A stretch of DNA of 64,000 nt from Strongylocentrotus droebachiensis (lineage: Eukaryota > Echinodermata > Echinoidea > Camarodonta > Strongylocentrotidae): positions 310,001-374,000 of the forward strand of contig JAVYIG010000593.1 in NCBI GenBank assembly GCA_035222895.1, read 5' to 3'. Shown here in pieces: positions 37,627-51,020 of the stretch; within the stretch, counting starts at the first letter, position 1; each line of letters starts with the position of its first letter. Position numbers and translations under genes: made by a program. The notes under the pieces were generated by a model. The model saw nothing but the letters and a program-made list of their open reading frames with translations. It was not told where the DNA came from and searched no databases.

Positions 37627-39639
37627 TTAGGTGACCAATGCCCAGGGACTTTCAGATTCAATTGTTTGACCGAAAGACATAATTTTCTGCTTCTTCCTCT
37701 CCGATTAAATCTAGACTTCATCTTTCAGACCCGTTATTTTAGATGAAGTTGACCCCTAGTATGATGCAATGCAAAACACAAAATAATGAAGTGCAAATAA
37801 AGACACGATAGTAATTAGTATTGACCATTTCAAAATTTTGCCCACCTACATTAAAGAGCGATAAATTATACAAATAATGTTATTAAATTAGTCCCATAAC
37901 AAATATTCTACATGAGACATAATCATAGAAAGTCGTTCTAATAATTCCTTTATGGTCAAAGATAAATCCAGGATATTAGAAACCGCTTTTTAAACCTCCT
38001 TTGAAATATATAGTAGAACAATGTGAAGATTTTGGAGAAGCGCAGAGAAATGCTTTTTAGTTACCAACACAGACTAAAACAAAACAAAAACAAAAGCAAA
38101 CAAAACAATAACCAAAGAAAAAGGGAGGAATGTTAAAACTAAAAATAACACTAAAAATATGATAAATAGAAAAAAGAGAAACAATATTAATATGTTTCAA
38201 AGAAATAATACGAAAAATACATTAATTAGAACCAGGTTTGAAAGAACAGACTAATAACAAGTTCAATGCGATGTGTTATTATGTGCAGCTGCTGCATTCG
38301 GACTGACCGCTGGTTTGAATGGTCAAATTACAACTGACCGAAACTTCGCCATGCTACGGAAATCACACCCCTCCCCTCTGGCGCTGATGCTCGCTGTGTA
38401 TTTCATACCCTTGTCATAACATCAACTGATCGTAATTATTGAATCCTTTACTCGCCACATGAAATCCACGAATCTGCATAGAAAACGCATAATGATCCTA
38501 CTTCAAGCCGAATGTAGCTTAAAAAGATGTATAATCATTAGTCTCATTCTGGCTGAATATGGAGTATGGAGACTGTCTGCCTGTGGAAAGATTACTTCTT
38601 GAATCCTAAACCTATAAAGTATCAACCGATTTAATCCAGTCATGGATGGCATTACGGATAGATTCCAAAATGCCCCCCCCCCCTCCGAAATCCGTTACCA
38701 CCAGTAAAAGACAAGAAAGAAAAAAGATTTGTATTGGAGGGTTTCTTCGATATTTTAAAGACTTGTACTCCAATAAAGTGCTCTGGCGTCGCAAATGGAG
38801 TCAACGGTATATTTAGAACTAAAGAATGAAAGCAATGCTATAGTAGAGAGTGAAGCGCTGGTAACTTGCTAAACATATTCACATAATACTATTATACATG
38901 ACATATAAGCATGGATTATTCGATAATTCCAGGAACAATACATGGATCCAGTGAAATAATATTATGCGTTATTGTTTTGGTAATATGACAACAGACCTGC
39001 TCTACTTGCCAATATAACAGGTGACATTTTTTTAAATTAAACTTACCATTGAGGGTTACTTCCATGGAAGCCTTGATTTGATAGGTGGTGACTGGGCCTA
39101 TATTGGATTTGATATAATTTGATTTTTGTAATGTTATATGATTTCATGATCACTAAACAAAACATTTGAAATTTAAAGCACCTCTAAAGTGTTGGGAGCC
39201 CCAAATCCGCCAAAATGTACACTTAAATTGCATCATAATCTGAAAGAGGATGTCATTAAAGACACATCTGCAGAGATTTCCCCCATAACAATGTGTTTGA
39301 AGACGAATATTGATAAAAGTATACATAATTTGGGCTTTCTGTTGTACGCAGAAAATCTCAATTTTGTATTCTTTCATCAATATTCGACTGCAAAAACATT
39401 TGTTTTGAAAACCCTTGCAGATATGTGTCTTAAATGACGTCTTTATGAAACAATTAAGATGTTACAATGAAATCGACGATAATATTAAGTTAATAAGCTA
39501 TTTTCATAATTATTGTTACAATAATTATGAAAATAGCCTATGCGTAAAGGAATCAGTTTCAATTAAACAAACCAATTTTGATAATTGGAGGGCATTTATA
39601 AAACAATAATGATGACATAGTACGTGAAAAATATTCTAC
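34526..39639. other. Gene-poor stretch
   Basis: Holds a (CA/CCCA)n region at 36090-36192, a poly-C run at 37256-37269, a CT tract at 37540-37621, and AT-rich DNA. No exon, RNA gene or transposon was recognised. Confidence 0.45.
37540..37621. repeat. (CT)n microsatellite
   Basis: Pure CTCTCT with two short interruptions (TTTCT, TCTCCCTT). Confidence 0.95.
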
Positions 39640-39937
39640 TTTACACCTGAAATTTGGTATACCGCAAGGGTGTATTATTGGACCACGTTTATTTATACAC
39701 CACATTCGATGCAGCGGTAACACCATACGAAGTTTGCATTCAGTTCCCTATCAAGTATATGCAGATGATATTTAGATGTTTACTATATTTTGACCCTAGC
39801 AAGCCTGGGGATGCGGCATGCACATTTCCGTCTCTCAAAGTATCTAGAAGACACTTGCTTCTTAGTAAAAAGTTAAAGTTGAGTTCTGGCAAGACACAAC
39901 TATTAACTAGACATATAATACTTGTTTGGAACAAGTA
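39640..39937 (+). mobile_element. CR1/L2-like LINE RT fragment, left part
   Basis: Encodes FGIPQGCIIGPRLF-like sequence (near 39650-39692) and then YQVYADDI (near 39750-39773). Next comes FDPSKPGDAA..L, and then KLKLSSGKTQLL near 39870-39905. The order is as in the palm of LINE reverse transcriptases, with YADD as the catalytic site. Frames shift between segments, so the copy is non-functional. The fragment is cut by the element at 39940 and appears to resume near 41200. Confidence 0.75.
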
Positions 39938-39939
39938 TA

Positions 39940-41108
39940 GGTGGGCTGGTCAACTTAAATTTGAGACAAAATAGAGCAAAAATAAGCGAGATACTGCTTA
40001 AATATTCTTGAAAAACAATATCATGTAGTTTCATGACGTGAACGAAATTCACCTTCTATAGGGATAACGCAAATTATGAAGGCCTTTTGACATGAGGCCT
40101 TTAATCGAGATTTTCACTATGATGACGTCATCAAAATGAAAAATGGTTATTACTGAGCTGATAGAGAATTGTCTTAGCTACAACATATCGAAATTTTGAA
40201 GAAAATCGATCAATATTTACAGAGATACAATCAATTTTCCATAAATATGCTGACGTCATAATATGCAAATTCGTATTTTGAGTTCCAAGGCCATTATGAT
40301 GATGTAACGATACACCTAATGGCCAAATGAGACATGGAATCATATCTCCCACTCATACTCTATCTAAATATGAAAAAAATTGAAGGTCACGGTTCATTCC
40401 AAAGAGCTATAATGAATTTTGTATAGGCATGTTTTTGCCCATATATGCTATGTATTAAAAGAGCTCGCGCGCACTGACATTTATCTTGAATTGACGCTCA
40501 TCTTGTTATTAATGGTCATAAAGAGATGAACATGGTATCAAATTCCTTGAAAAAATATAATAAATATCATGAAGAAAAAAAAATGGCGATTTTATGTTTT
40601 GTAATGGTGTTACGCGCGAAAACGCGCGCGCATGCACTTACGCGCGATTTTTTATAAAATGCTTTAAATGACCTGAAACGTATGCAAAACAAATTTGAGA
40701 CGATTTTGAGCATTTAACAATTTTGCGCGCGCACTGACGCGCGGACGTACGCGGACGCGCGCGTTTTTTGACCTAAAATTGACCGGACACATATTGACCT
40801 TGATCGTGATAAATATGAATGAGAAATAAATTACCGTTATGAAAATATGATCATGAGTAAATTTTCAGAAAATTTCACAAAATGGCGCCTAGATGACGTC
40901 ATCAATCAAGGTCAAGGTTGAAAACTTTGCTGTGCCTTGTTCATATGCCTATACAAATGTGTACCAAATTTTAAGATATTTGATTGAGCCATTTTCAAAT
41001 TATCTTGCACACAAAAAAGTGGGTCGAAATAAGAAAAATAAATAATAAAGAATAATAAAGGCAATTTTAACAAAATTATAAGGTGGTCTGTATTAGATAC
41101 AGCCCACC
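39940..41108. mobile_element. TIR element with CRE and CpG palindromes, nested in a LINE
   Basis: GGTGGGCTG at 39940-39948 and CAGCCCACC at 41100-41108 are inverted, each flanked by TA, as expected for a TA-target DNA transposon. A subterminal hairpin (AGGTGGTCTGTA..TACAGCCCACCT) sits at the right end. The interior is non-coding and contains three TGACGTCA palindromes (40123, 40251, 40894) and dense CGCGCG runs at about 40612-40650 and 40725-40765. The surrounding DNA is LINE reverse transcriptase on both sides. Confidence 0.6.
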
Positions 41109-41199
41109 TAATTATTGCTGCATAACAAAACCTCCTGAATCGGCTCATTGATCTTTCCTTTTTCATTGATAAACACAACCTCATTTCTTCTAAAATTAT

Positions 41200-41880
41200 A
41201 GGGATCTGGTTGTACTGTTTGACAGGGAAATGAAAATATCTGACCACGTTACCGTTATGTCGTACCCTAATCTAGCAAAATTAATGTATACTCTTAATCG
41301 TAGCATGGGCTATGAGGATCGAGATACATGTCGGAAAGCTCTCAGGGCACTTGTGCTCCCCAGGCTTGACTGTGGTGGATGCTTGCTTTGGGGTATCAGT
41401 AAGAAGGATTTGGGCAGACTCCAATGTCTCCAGAATAAGTGTGCTCGACTAATCTTTCAAGAACCAAAATGGTCCAATGCTACCCCATTGTTAAATGAGC
41501 TACACTGGCTTCCAGTTACAGACATAATTCAATACCGGATACCTGTACAAAGTTTAAAAGCCAAGTCAACCACTCTTTATTAATTAATGCATATCCTTAC
41601 TCTTTCAGCACCAGGGAACATCAGATTCACTTCGATCTACATCGGCTCCTTCCCTTGTCATTCCCGAATCCCCAAACTAGGCTGGCTTCAAATCCTTTCA
41701 ATCCGTTGCCCCACGCCTATGGAATAAATTCTCTGCACTTCTAAAAAATTGTTTCTTCAAAAAGATTACAAAAACATACTTCTAAAATAATTCTTCTTAA
41801 TTTGTTGATTAACTAAGTGACAGCGCCTTGTATCCTCTGGAAAAAGCGCTATATAAATCCAATTATAATTATTATTAATA
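41200..41880 (+). mobile_element. CR1/L2-like LINE RT fragment, right part with 3' tail
   Basis: The frame at 41230-41583 encodes LVLPRLDCGGCLLWGISKKD and LQCLQNKCARLIFQEPKWSN, then LLNELHWLPVTDIIQYR. This is the conserved thumb/C-terminal part of CR1/L2-type reverse transcriptases. Degenerate C-terminal sequence runs to about 41790. The tail AGCGCCTTGTATCCTCTGGA, then AAAAGCGCTATATAAATCC, and (ATT)n close the element. Stops and frameshifts are present. Confidence 0.85.
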
Positions 41881-43755
41881 TTATCATTAATAATAGTAGT
41901 ATTATTATTGTTATCATTATTATTGTTGTTATTTATCTATTTGTGTTATTCATAACACATATCTTATAGTGTTCTCCTTTCAACTCAATACGTTTATTAA
42001 TCAACTTAGTATCTTTGGTATAAATGTATTTTTGTTTATTTATATAAACATGCCATGTTTATGCCAACATGCTGAGGGCATGGACAAACCTTTTGACCTC
42101 TATGAGAAAAACGTACAGGAAAAGATTAATGAAATAGTCCCTAACACAAAATGCATTCATTCTTCTAGAATGGTTTTCATAGTAGAATTACATGAAATGA
42201 TACTGTCTTTGGAGTCGTCTACCATCATGACCATTCCGTAGAGGCCGTTTCCGAAGGCGCCAACGACCAGTGACTGCACAATGTATTAGAACCGGAGGAC
42301 GAAAAGAACGGATTAAAGCCTCATGTATTATGCAAAGGTGTCGCCATAGTGGTATTCCCCTGCCCCCTTTAAAACTTTCAGTTGGACAATTTGCGATTGC
42401 ATTAGAAAATATGTGAACTTGAAAACCTTATGTGTACCCTTCAATCATTCAATTCCCTTCGTTCATGTTGATACCTTTTTCCTACAAGAGATGTTGGCAA
42501 AGTTGTATCTCTTATAACCTATTTTGTGCCTTCGGAGAAACACCTCCCCCTCCCCCTCTCCCCTTCTTTAAAAAAGTACCCCTGATACCGTGACGATCAT
42601 GAAGTTATTTGATTGAGATACAGTTAAAGGAAGAGCATCGGTGACAAAGACCTTTATTTTTTCTTTGGTCGAGATCACATCGGGAGATGAGAAAAACTTA
42701 TGACATCGGGGAGATTTAGTTTGTTGACAGCCACTTCTGTTCATTTTACTGTTTTCCACGTTGATGTCCACCTTCAACGGTAATTACCATCATGTATAAT
42801 TTGTACCAACTAAAGGTAAACAGATAATTATACTTTATTTATATGGATAATATTAGATTACATTATACTCTAATTCATATACTTACACAATATTACAGGA
42901 TTATGGCTAGAGATTGACATTTTTAACGGAGTAGTGTGACATCTTTGAAATTGCTTTTGGCTATCGAAAAACAGAATTTATTTTTTAGAAGCTATTGGAC
43001 ATACTAACAATAACAATCTGCAATTTATAACAACGACTGAAGAAGCCATTAAAAAACACGACATTTTAATGTAGATCTTTATAACTGAAAGATTTAGGCC
43101 ATTACTGTATTTGAAGTAATTTTGAAGCAAAATGTCGATGAAAGTTTTGTAAATAATATAAGAGTGCATATTCCATTTGATTCTGTAAACAAAATTGTTT
43201 TCGCCATGAACAGAACTCAAGCTCACGTCTATACATGGGCCTGTAATCCTTATGCCAAGCCAATTCCCGAAGATTTCAGATGTGATAATAAACCTCGATT
43301 AAACATGCAATGCTCATGACTTAACGGCGGAAAGACGTGGAGAAATATGTGGTGATCACCAATAATCAACTTATAAATATGCGAAATGATTTTAAATCGG
43401 TCTGCTGAAGTTTTTGAGGAAAAGTGTTCAATATCGCTGCTGCAGTTCCATAATTTGTGTTTTTCAGTCTTCAGTGGCATATCCAATCATTTTATTAATA
43501 TTAATATTATGTTGATTTAAGAGAACCATTTCCAAGACGATTCCAGGGACTTTCGACGAATCAACTTGAGGGCAATTTCCACACTGTAATCTGTTTTCTA
43601 TAGAAATCATTATGTAATATGTCATCGAACTGTTTGCGCATTTCGCTAAAGGCTACTGAATTGGCGGCATGTTTTTGTTCTTCTTCGAAAGTCTTTGCGA
43701 TCGTGTTTTACACTTATCGTTATTGGTGATGTGCATCCAGCCTCAAACGATCCGA

Positions 43756-43756
<1 letters not shown>

Positions 43757-43799
<43 letters not shown>

Positions 43800-43815
43800 T
43801 CTGTCTCTATCTCTT
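43757..43815. repeat. (CT)n microsatellite
   Basis: CTCTCT with occasional CTGTCT, followed by a looser pyrimidine-rich region to about 43930. Confidence 0.9.
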
Positions 43816-46800
43816 TTCACCCCTCTCCTTTCTACCTTCCCTTCTGGCTTTAGTAATCTTTCTCTCCCTGTCGCCAGGTCGCTTCCCCCTCTTTCACCCT
43901 CCCCCTCTCCCTCCCTCTCTATTTCTAAACAAACGAATAATGTATATCATCTATAAGAAAATACAATTAATGAACAGGTTATTATGACCATTGACCTATT
44001 ATCTCTATGGAGTGACCATGAAGAGCATATGTGTAACAGGTGTCCTTCTCTCCCCTCCGTGTGAATTACGGAATAGAGAGATGGGCAGACAGGGAGGGAG
44101 AGGGTGAGGGGGCGGGAAGAATAGGAGGAGAGGATAAAATATTGACCACTTTGCTCTTTGGAATGAATAATTAAAAGCACATGTCCTCCAATCTCCGGGA
44201 AAGGTCATCTTCTAGCATGTGTCATAAAGAAACGCATCTCGAGTTGGAGAAAGAAAGAACAAAAACCACATCTCACTATTCATTTTGTAACACACTCCAC
44301 TCTCTTTGTGTATGTCATGATGATGCGGTCATCATTGCAGGATGACCAGATGGACTCAGACCACTCTCTCTCTCTCTCTCTCTTCATCTCTCCTCATGAT
44401 GGACAGTGAGAGGGGTGAGGTGAGATTACAGTCGATGACCGGTTATCTGAAGCAGATGTGGACATGGTATCCGGTTGTACGACAAATGCTCCGGTGGCAA
44501 TTGCTCTGCAGCGGTCAATATTATACATTTACCGACTATTTTAACTGACTTCTTAACACCGGACTAAATACTATGCTGAAGTTTAATCTTAAACTTAAAA
44601 ACTTTACCAAAGGCCTTTTGCAACCCTAACTCTAACTGTAATACGATCGCAACTACTTTCGAAAAATCAACTCGGGGAAATTTTCAACAACCTATTATAG
44701 GTCTCATAGAAATCATGTTCGGATTATGTAATAAGCCATTGTAATGTTTGAAAATATTTTGAAACCGGACTAAATACGAGGCCATTGAAACTACCTCAGG
44801 TTTTTTGCAATCGTGTTGCCAATATCTGTTTATGTCTAATGTGTATCATAACTTCAAGTTTTATTTTTATTTTAATACAACTTGCCATTTGTACTAGATG
44901 TATTTTGTATCAAATCGTTTAAGCTTTAAAGTAGGTTTTACCGGCCAATTTTCGATTTAAAAAAAAAAAAAAAAATTATCCCTTCTTTTCTTTCCAGTTC
45001 ATTTGATGAAACTTTTATACAATTTAACACAAACATTTTTTGTCGGCGTACATTAAAAAATGGACTTCGTTTATTCAATTTATAGTATATATTATCGTAA
45101 ATCGGTGAATAAAATGATTTTTAACTTTTACCATTCCATTCTGTATTTAAGAAATTTAACCTTGTATATTTTCTCTTTAAATATTGTTTATTTACTTAAT
45201 TAACCAAATTTGGATTTTAAAAACATATTTCTCAAGTATTGTATTGTTAAGTAAATATAATTCGTCATTTGATCTTGAATGCAATTTTTAATCCAACAAT
45301 GTTATGTGAAATGATATTGAGAAATTTGTGTAAAAATGTGCAATTCAGCCTTTATAGCTGCAAAGCATTGTCAAAACAAAACCATTATTTAATTAAATTC
45401 AATGGAATTAAATTGACGTAAATGGTCAAAATTAATGTCACCATCGTTAAAATCAAACAAACAATAAACAACCAACCAGAAACCGTGTCAACAAATCGGC
45501 AACAAATTACCTCTTCATCCATCATCTTATTGTGTCTTGGAAAATTATAAACCAATTTAATCGGTTATTTTGAACAGGTGTATCTGGAGTTATTGAGGCT
45601 TGGGGATTTTATAAGTATTTAGGTTGAAGGAGAGTATGGATATCAAGTTGATGAATAGTGACCTCCAGATATTTAACCTTTATTTGGCATTTGCCGCATT
45701 TTGCCTGGAGTTACTCCTTAGTGCTTAAAATAGTGCTTAAACATTAATTTTACTCCCCGATAATACGATCTCAAAATTTAAAGAGATTTTTTGATAAGCG
45801 ATGATTTATTCATTTGTATTACATGATAGGCCTACTGTAATTATATATGTACAATCATATGCATATATATATTATATAAACATATAATCAAAATGATTTT
45901 AGTAGTTGTTCTAGTTCTCATCTTTGAAAAGGGAGAAGGGGTAATCTTAGAATTTTACAATATATTGAGACTCAGGATAAAGCATCATCAAATCTCTTTC
46001 CTCTTGTATTTACTCATTATTTACCCTTGCTGTTCCAGTGGCGCAGATTTGATCAAGCTCAACACATTTTCGGCCCATTATAAGATAAGATATTGCATTG
46101 TACTTTTTCTTTCTACTCCTCAGCCATTCGTTGCATTCGAAATTTAGAAGAAAAAAAAATCATGTTTGACCCTCCTTAATGCCCTTCAATCCATTCTCTC
46201 TTCACTCCCCCACACTTCAACGCTTTTTCCATTGTTTTTCCCCATGTTGTTATTCAACCCCTCTTCATTTGATGTGATTGGACGAGTCTAATTTACATAA
46301 TGGTTGTGCTATTTCATCAGCTCTGAGTATGACGCATCCGTATCAATTCCATTAGTGCACCCACTCCCTCTCCCCCACGTCCTCTACCCCACCCCCTTTA
46401 ATCCCAGAAGTACAACATCTATACTACGTCAACTTTACGTGGATAGCATCTCCAAGTCATAAACAACCCTGGAATATGTCTTAGTGTAACTGTAGGCTAC
46501 TAGCTCTCATTTATATTTCCATAAACGAAGTTTAAGTTAGAATGCTTCTGGATAGGGTTTGGGATGGAAACACCCCACCCCCACCCCATCCGATGATGAT
46601 AATGACTGGCTATGCCTCCACACGCGTCTCAACATTCGTGCAGGGATGTCTAGCTGTCTCATCGATCGGTAGCGGTCCGCTGTCCCTGCATCCAACTCGC
46701 CGGGTCACTGACCGCATACTGACATCTCAACGCTCCCCATCTCTCAAACTCTTCAGCTCATTCCAATAATGCCCGGGGGTGCGCTTATAGATTGGCCTGA

Positions 46801-48068
46801 GCAAGACTTGACCCTTCCAGCCCTGTGGATTGGTCAACCCTGGACAATGCCCACAAAAAGGAGCTGGACTTGGAGCATTACGCACACATGATCGAACCCA
46901 CCTTTTCTTTCCAACCGCTTTGAAATTTAATCAGACTCGATCATGTTCCGTTTTGTTTTTCTCCTCGATGTCATTTTCACTCTCGCATGATATTGCTTCG
47001 TTTCTCCCCCGTGCGTGATAATTTGTTTCGGCGCACGCATGCTTATTGTTTCCCTTATGCCACATTGTCGAGTAGTTTTATCCGGTCAGTTCGTGCTGCT
47101 AATAATCATTGCATGCCTAAATTGAAAACATATAACGGACCTTAGCTGTCTAGCCAGCGGTGATCACATCCTTGTATCATTGTACACTTTCTCACTTAGC
47201 CTTCATTCACTTATTAAAAGATTTCATTACTTTCCCCTCTAGTTTAATATCGCTTTTTCTTCTTTTTCTTCATTATACTACTCCTCGAACTTCCTCTTAA
47301 TAATGTTTTTCTACTTCTCTTTTTTTGACCTTTTTTTATACTCATCAGGAGATAAAATAGCTGAAAATGTTTGTTACCTGAAATTTATCCGACTCATATT
47401 GTGATAATTAAAAACCTGAAGATAAATATTAAAGAAAATGTTGAAAAACATTGGCATTTATGAGGATAATGAAAATGGGATTACTGAACGGATTAATATG
47501 CTTTTCCCTTGGGGGTAAAAACAAAACATAAACAGCTGGGTAAAAGAGAAGGTAAATAAAATGAATTAAGAAAAATGTATATGGATTGTGATGGTTGAAA
47601 CAATGATTAATATTGCACGGATGTGCGGTGGTGGTGGGAGGGGGGTGGGGGTAATTGAGAAGGGAGGAAGGGGATAAAGAGAGGGGTATAAACAGTCGAG
47701 GTCAAGGCTATTCATCATCCGATCATTTTCCGTAACCGACTTGATTGAATCGTGACTGTGTTAGCCTGTATGCATGGTATAATACATTGGACTTACACGT
47801 ATACGCCAACCATGTTATATGCATTATTTATGTGTTCTATACATTTTAAGGTCAATGCGAGAACGTGTGTCTCTAGCACACTGCCACTGTGTATGTTCTG
47901 CACAATACTGCCGTGTAAATCTTACACACAGCGACGCCATTTTTTATTTGAAAAAAGTCATTATAGTGTCATTTTGCACAATGTTTACATGAATGTTTTT
48001 GCCCTGAGTTTTATGTTTACCTGTTCCTCTTAAACGAAACATTCGCTATTACTTTGTCCTTCAATTAC

Positions 48069-48330
48069 TTTAGTTTAGAATTCAACGAACTTTTAATTAA
48101 TTTTAATGTAGGCCGCCGTGTCACGGAATTACCTCCAAGTTCGTATGGTAAAAATGTAAATCACATTCTTGGAACTGTTATTGTTTTGTCCTTCGAGTGT
48201 ATTATTTTAGTTTAGAATTCAACGAACTTTTAATTTATTTTAATTGATTCAAATTCACATTCTTCCTTGTAGGCCGCCATGTGAATTACCTCCAAGCTCG
48301 TATAACAAAAATGTAAATCATATTCTGGAT
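48069..48330. repeat. Local tandem duplication, offset 138 bp
   Basis: TTTAGTTTAGAATTCAACGA starts at 48069 and again at 48207. Both copies go on to ACTTTTAATT, AGGCCGCC(G/A)TGT, AATTACCTCCAAG and a shared AAAAATGTAAATCA block. The second copy has about 20 extra bases before AGGCCGCC. Confidence 0.85.
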
Positions 48331-49149
48331 AGTACTTAGATCACGACGATTTTAGGCGCTTTAACGATACAATGTGGCGTCACTCGGGAATTATGTAGCA
48401 GATCATTTTACGTGAAATAAGGAAAAGGATACACTGGATTGAAAGCACATACAAAATAAAGAAGCAAACAAAACTAGATATCATACGCTATGGCCATTGT
48501 GTACACAATGAACAGGTGGTCACTATCGGAACATTTAGATTATTTCGAAACAACCAAACAAATAATTAAACAAGATAATAGAATAAAGAGGAGCAGAATC
48601 AAGAACCCTCGATGGAAACAATGTAAAAAGAAGAAGTCATGGGAATTCTGTAACTTATACGTTTCTTCAAAAAATATTCTACAAGTACATTGCTTTATAA
48701 TACATCCAACTGAATCTTACATAAGATGTAAAGTGCTAATATCCATTGGCCGGGTGGTAGATGCCATTTTATATTATCTAGTCCAGGATATGCTACATGA
48801 ACATGACCGCGAACAATTACAAGTAATCAATTTCAATACCCTATCCATATCACGTAAAAATAGGTTCGGATTATGCAAAACGTCATCACCACGTTCATAC
48901 ACTTCTGAAGGTGATGGGTTAGGCTTTTAGCCTAAGGTCGAATTCTCGAAAGCCTTTCCGATCGTGTTTAGGATAATAAGCACGCCTAGGTATCTGAAAC
49001 AGTCAGCATCTTCTTTTATAAGCTTAGCTTTAATAAACTGCTCATTTTGCGGTGAAATGAATATCAAAGGAGAATCCGTTATCTTGACCGGACAGGTACA
49101 GCGGGGCACTTAACATAAAGGTAGTTGTCCGGGGATGGTTCTCAGGAGT

Positions 49150-49330
49150 TAGAAAGAGAGAGAAAGTGTGTGTGTGCGTGTTGAAAGACAGTGTGTGTGT
49201 GCGTTAGGGTGTGTGTGCGTATGTGGGAGAGAGAGAGAGAGAGAGAGAGGGGGGGGAGAGAGAGAGAGAGGGGGAGAGAGAGAAAGAAGGGGAGACGTGG
49301 AAATAGAGATGAAGAAGATAGAAAGAGAGA
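49150..49330. repeat. GT and GA microsatellites
   Basis: GTGTGTGCGTG runs at 49165-49220 are followed by (GA)n with a G run at 49245-49285. Confidence 0.9.
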
Positions 49331-49449
49331 TGGAGGGGGCATACAGTAGACATACAGAGCAACATCAGTCTTCGGACACACAAGAATTCATAGTTACAAA
49401 CTACTGCTACATGTACAACTGCTGCTGCTGCTACTACATGTACTACTAC

Positions 49450-49654
49450 TACACTCTAAAAACTGAAATGTTAAATCACCATTTAAAAGGGTGACCACTC
49501 TTTCAAAATGTCAGATTGATACTTTTAACATGCTGGATTCAACCTTTATAGTGTTGGATCCAGCATGTTCAAAGTGTTAATCTACCATTTTGAAAGAGTG
49601 GTCACCTCTCGGCCCTTTTAAATGGTGATTTAACATTTCAGTTTTTAGAGTGTA
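49450..49654. mobile_element. 205-bp foldback element (MITE)
   Basis: The whole element is an inverted repeat with arms of about 100 bp. It starts TACACTCTAAAAACTGAAAT and ends ATTTCAGTTTTTAGAGTGTA. Arms match closely through the AAATCACCATTTAAAAGGG, GTGACCACTCTTTCAAAATG and AACATGCTGGAT blocks, with a short centre near 49545. It lies in a TACTAC/AGTAGT microsatellite, and the outermost TA may be the target-site duplication. There is no coding capacity. Confidence 0.88.
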
Positions 49655-50600
49655 ATAGTAGTAGTACAACTACCACTACTACTATACTAGCAGTAGTAGT
49701 AATGATATTATGCATAATGAGAATAGTTTGTCTTCTTTTTAATAGGGTAGCTTTTTTCAGTGTCAGCATTAATACTGCTCTCCCTTGGGGCCCCTTGTAA
49801 TCATAGCAAAAATTATACAGAAAGAGAGAGAGAGAGATATAGAAAGAGATATATACACACACCCACACACACACACACACACATGTGTGCACGCACACAA
49901 ATCATAATGTGGGGGTATTGAAAATGAATGACTTAGCTTTGACCTATGAAATATATTGAAAAGCATTTTCTTTTTATCCACAATTCCCGATTTTGATATT
50001 GAAATCAAATGTTTAAAAACCAAGTCACCAAACACATACTCACACACACACATGCACGCCTGCTTCAAAGCCCACACACCCGTTCGCAAAATAAACACTA
50101 ATATAGTGTTACTAATTGGATCCATTTAAAATCGATTAATTAAATTACATGCCATTAAAAGACCGAAATACTAGAAGATTAATCACAATAAGACTGAAAT
50201 GATGGATAATTGAAAAGAAGATAACATGGTTTTGGGGATCCGTTGCATTTGTGATTGACTAAAAAGGCTAAATTTCATTGAAGGGATATTCCGATGCCTC
50301 AGATACACTCAACAACAATGTAAGTTCCCCAGACACATTTTAATATAACCCGATAACTATTTCATCAAATTTGATCATTTAAAATTAATGTAAGCAGAAT
50401 TTTCTTATCAATTATATATTGAGTGGTTATCTGTACCCGATTCAAGATGATTTCAATTTTTTTTTTTTTTTTTTTTTTTTTGCAGTCGGTGCTCGGAAAA
50501 AGGCTGCCGTTCCGAATGGAATATTGGGTGTACATGACTGTATACATATACATATACATATGCTTTTCAATAATTCTTTTGTTCAAGTACAGGTCGGATA
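49655..50600. other. Non-coding stretch with simple repeats
   Basis: Contains a GA run followed by (CA)n at 49820-49885 and a poly-T tract at 50458-50480. No gene was seen. Confidence 0.5.
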
Positions 50601-50609
50601 CATGATGAA

Positions 50610-51020
50610 ACTACAAAGAGAACATCGAAGAAGTATGGCAACTGAAGCTGACTGATCGACACCGTTATCAACGTCGTCAATTTGAAAGACAACATCGCTG
50701 ATGGAGCAAACGTCCTCTTCACTGACGAATGCAGTTTTTCCTCAAAAACTCCGATGGAAAAGTAAGAGTTTGGAGGAAGGTGTGAAACTATAACAGAGAT
50801 TGTTTACAAGATGTGGACCATTACCAAGCTTGATGTAATTGAGAACATTGATACGCTGTTATGTTTTTGTCTATCTCTTCGTTCATATTGCCAAATTGAG
50901 GACACTGCATCCGTACGATGATGAATTTGTTTACTCCCTCGATAACGCCACAACAGAAATGATGGTAGATTGTCTTACTAATCCAATTTAGATTGATTGG
51001 CCTATATTTAATACTGTCAT
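50610..51020 (+). pseudogene. Tc1/mariner-like transposase remnant
   Basis: Degenerate coding similarity runs through frameshifts. LFTDECSF (near 50711-50734) corresponds to the second catalytic aspartate region of Tc1 transposases. KTP-GKVRVW-like sequence follows near 50742-50780. LHPYDDEFVYSLDNATTEMM (near 50908-50967) contains the DNA motif with the next catalytic Asp, and IDWPIFN (near 50992-51015) resembles the segment before the last acidic residue. The central part is shortened and carries stops, so the gene is dead. Terminal inverted repeats were not found. Confidence 0.65.

Larger units (their letters stand above)
41881..49449. other. Gene-poor stretch
   Basis: Holds CT tracts (43757-43930), a poly-A run near 44957, a GC-richer patch at 46560-47040, a tandem duplication at 48069-48330, and GA/GT tracts at 49150-49330. 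A 146-codon frame at 48490-48930 has no recognisable family and ordinary AT-rich codon use; I regard it as chance. No host gene could be supported. Confidence 0.4.

Noticed and set aside
48490..48930. 146-codon open frame
   Set aside because: No recognisable family, AT-rich composition and no splice or promoter context; a frame of this length is plausible by chance in 64 kb.
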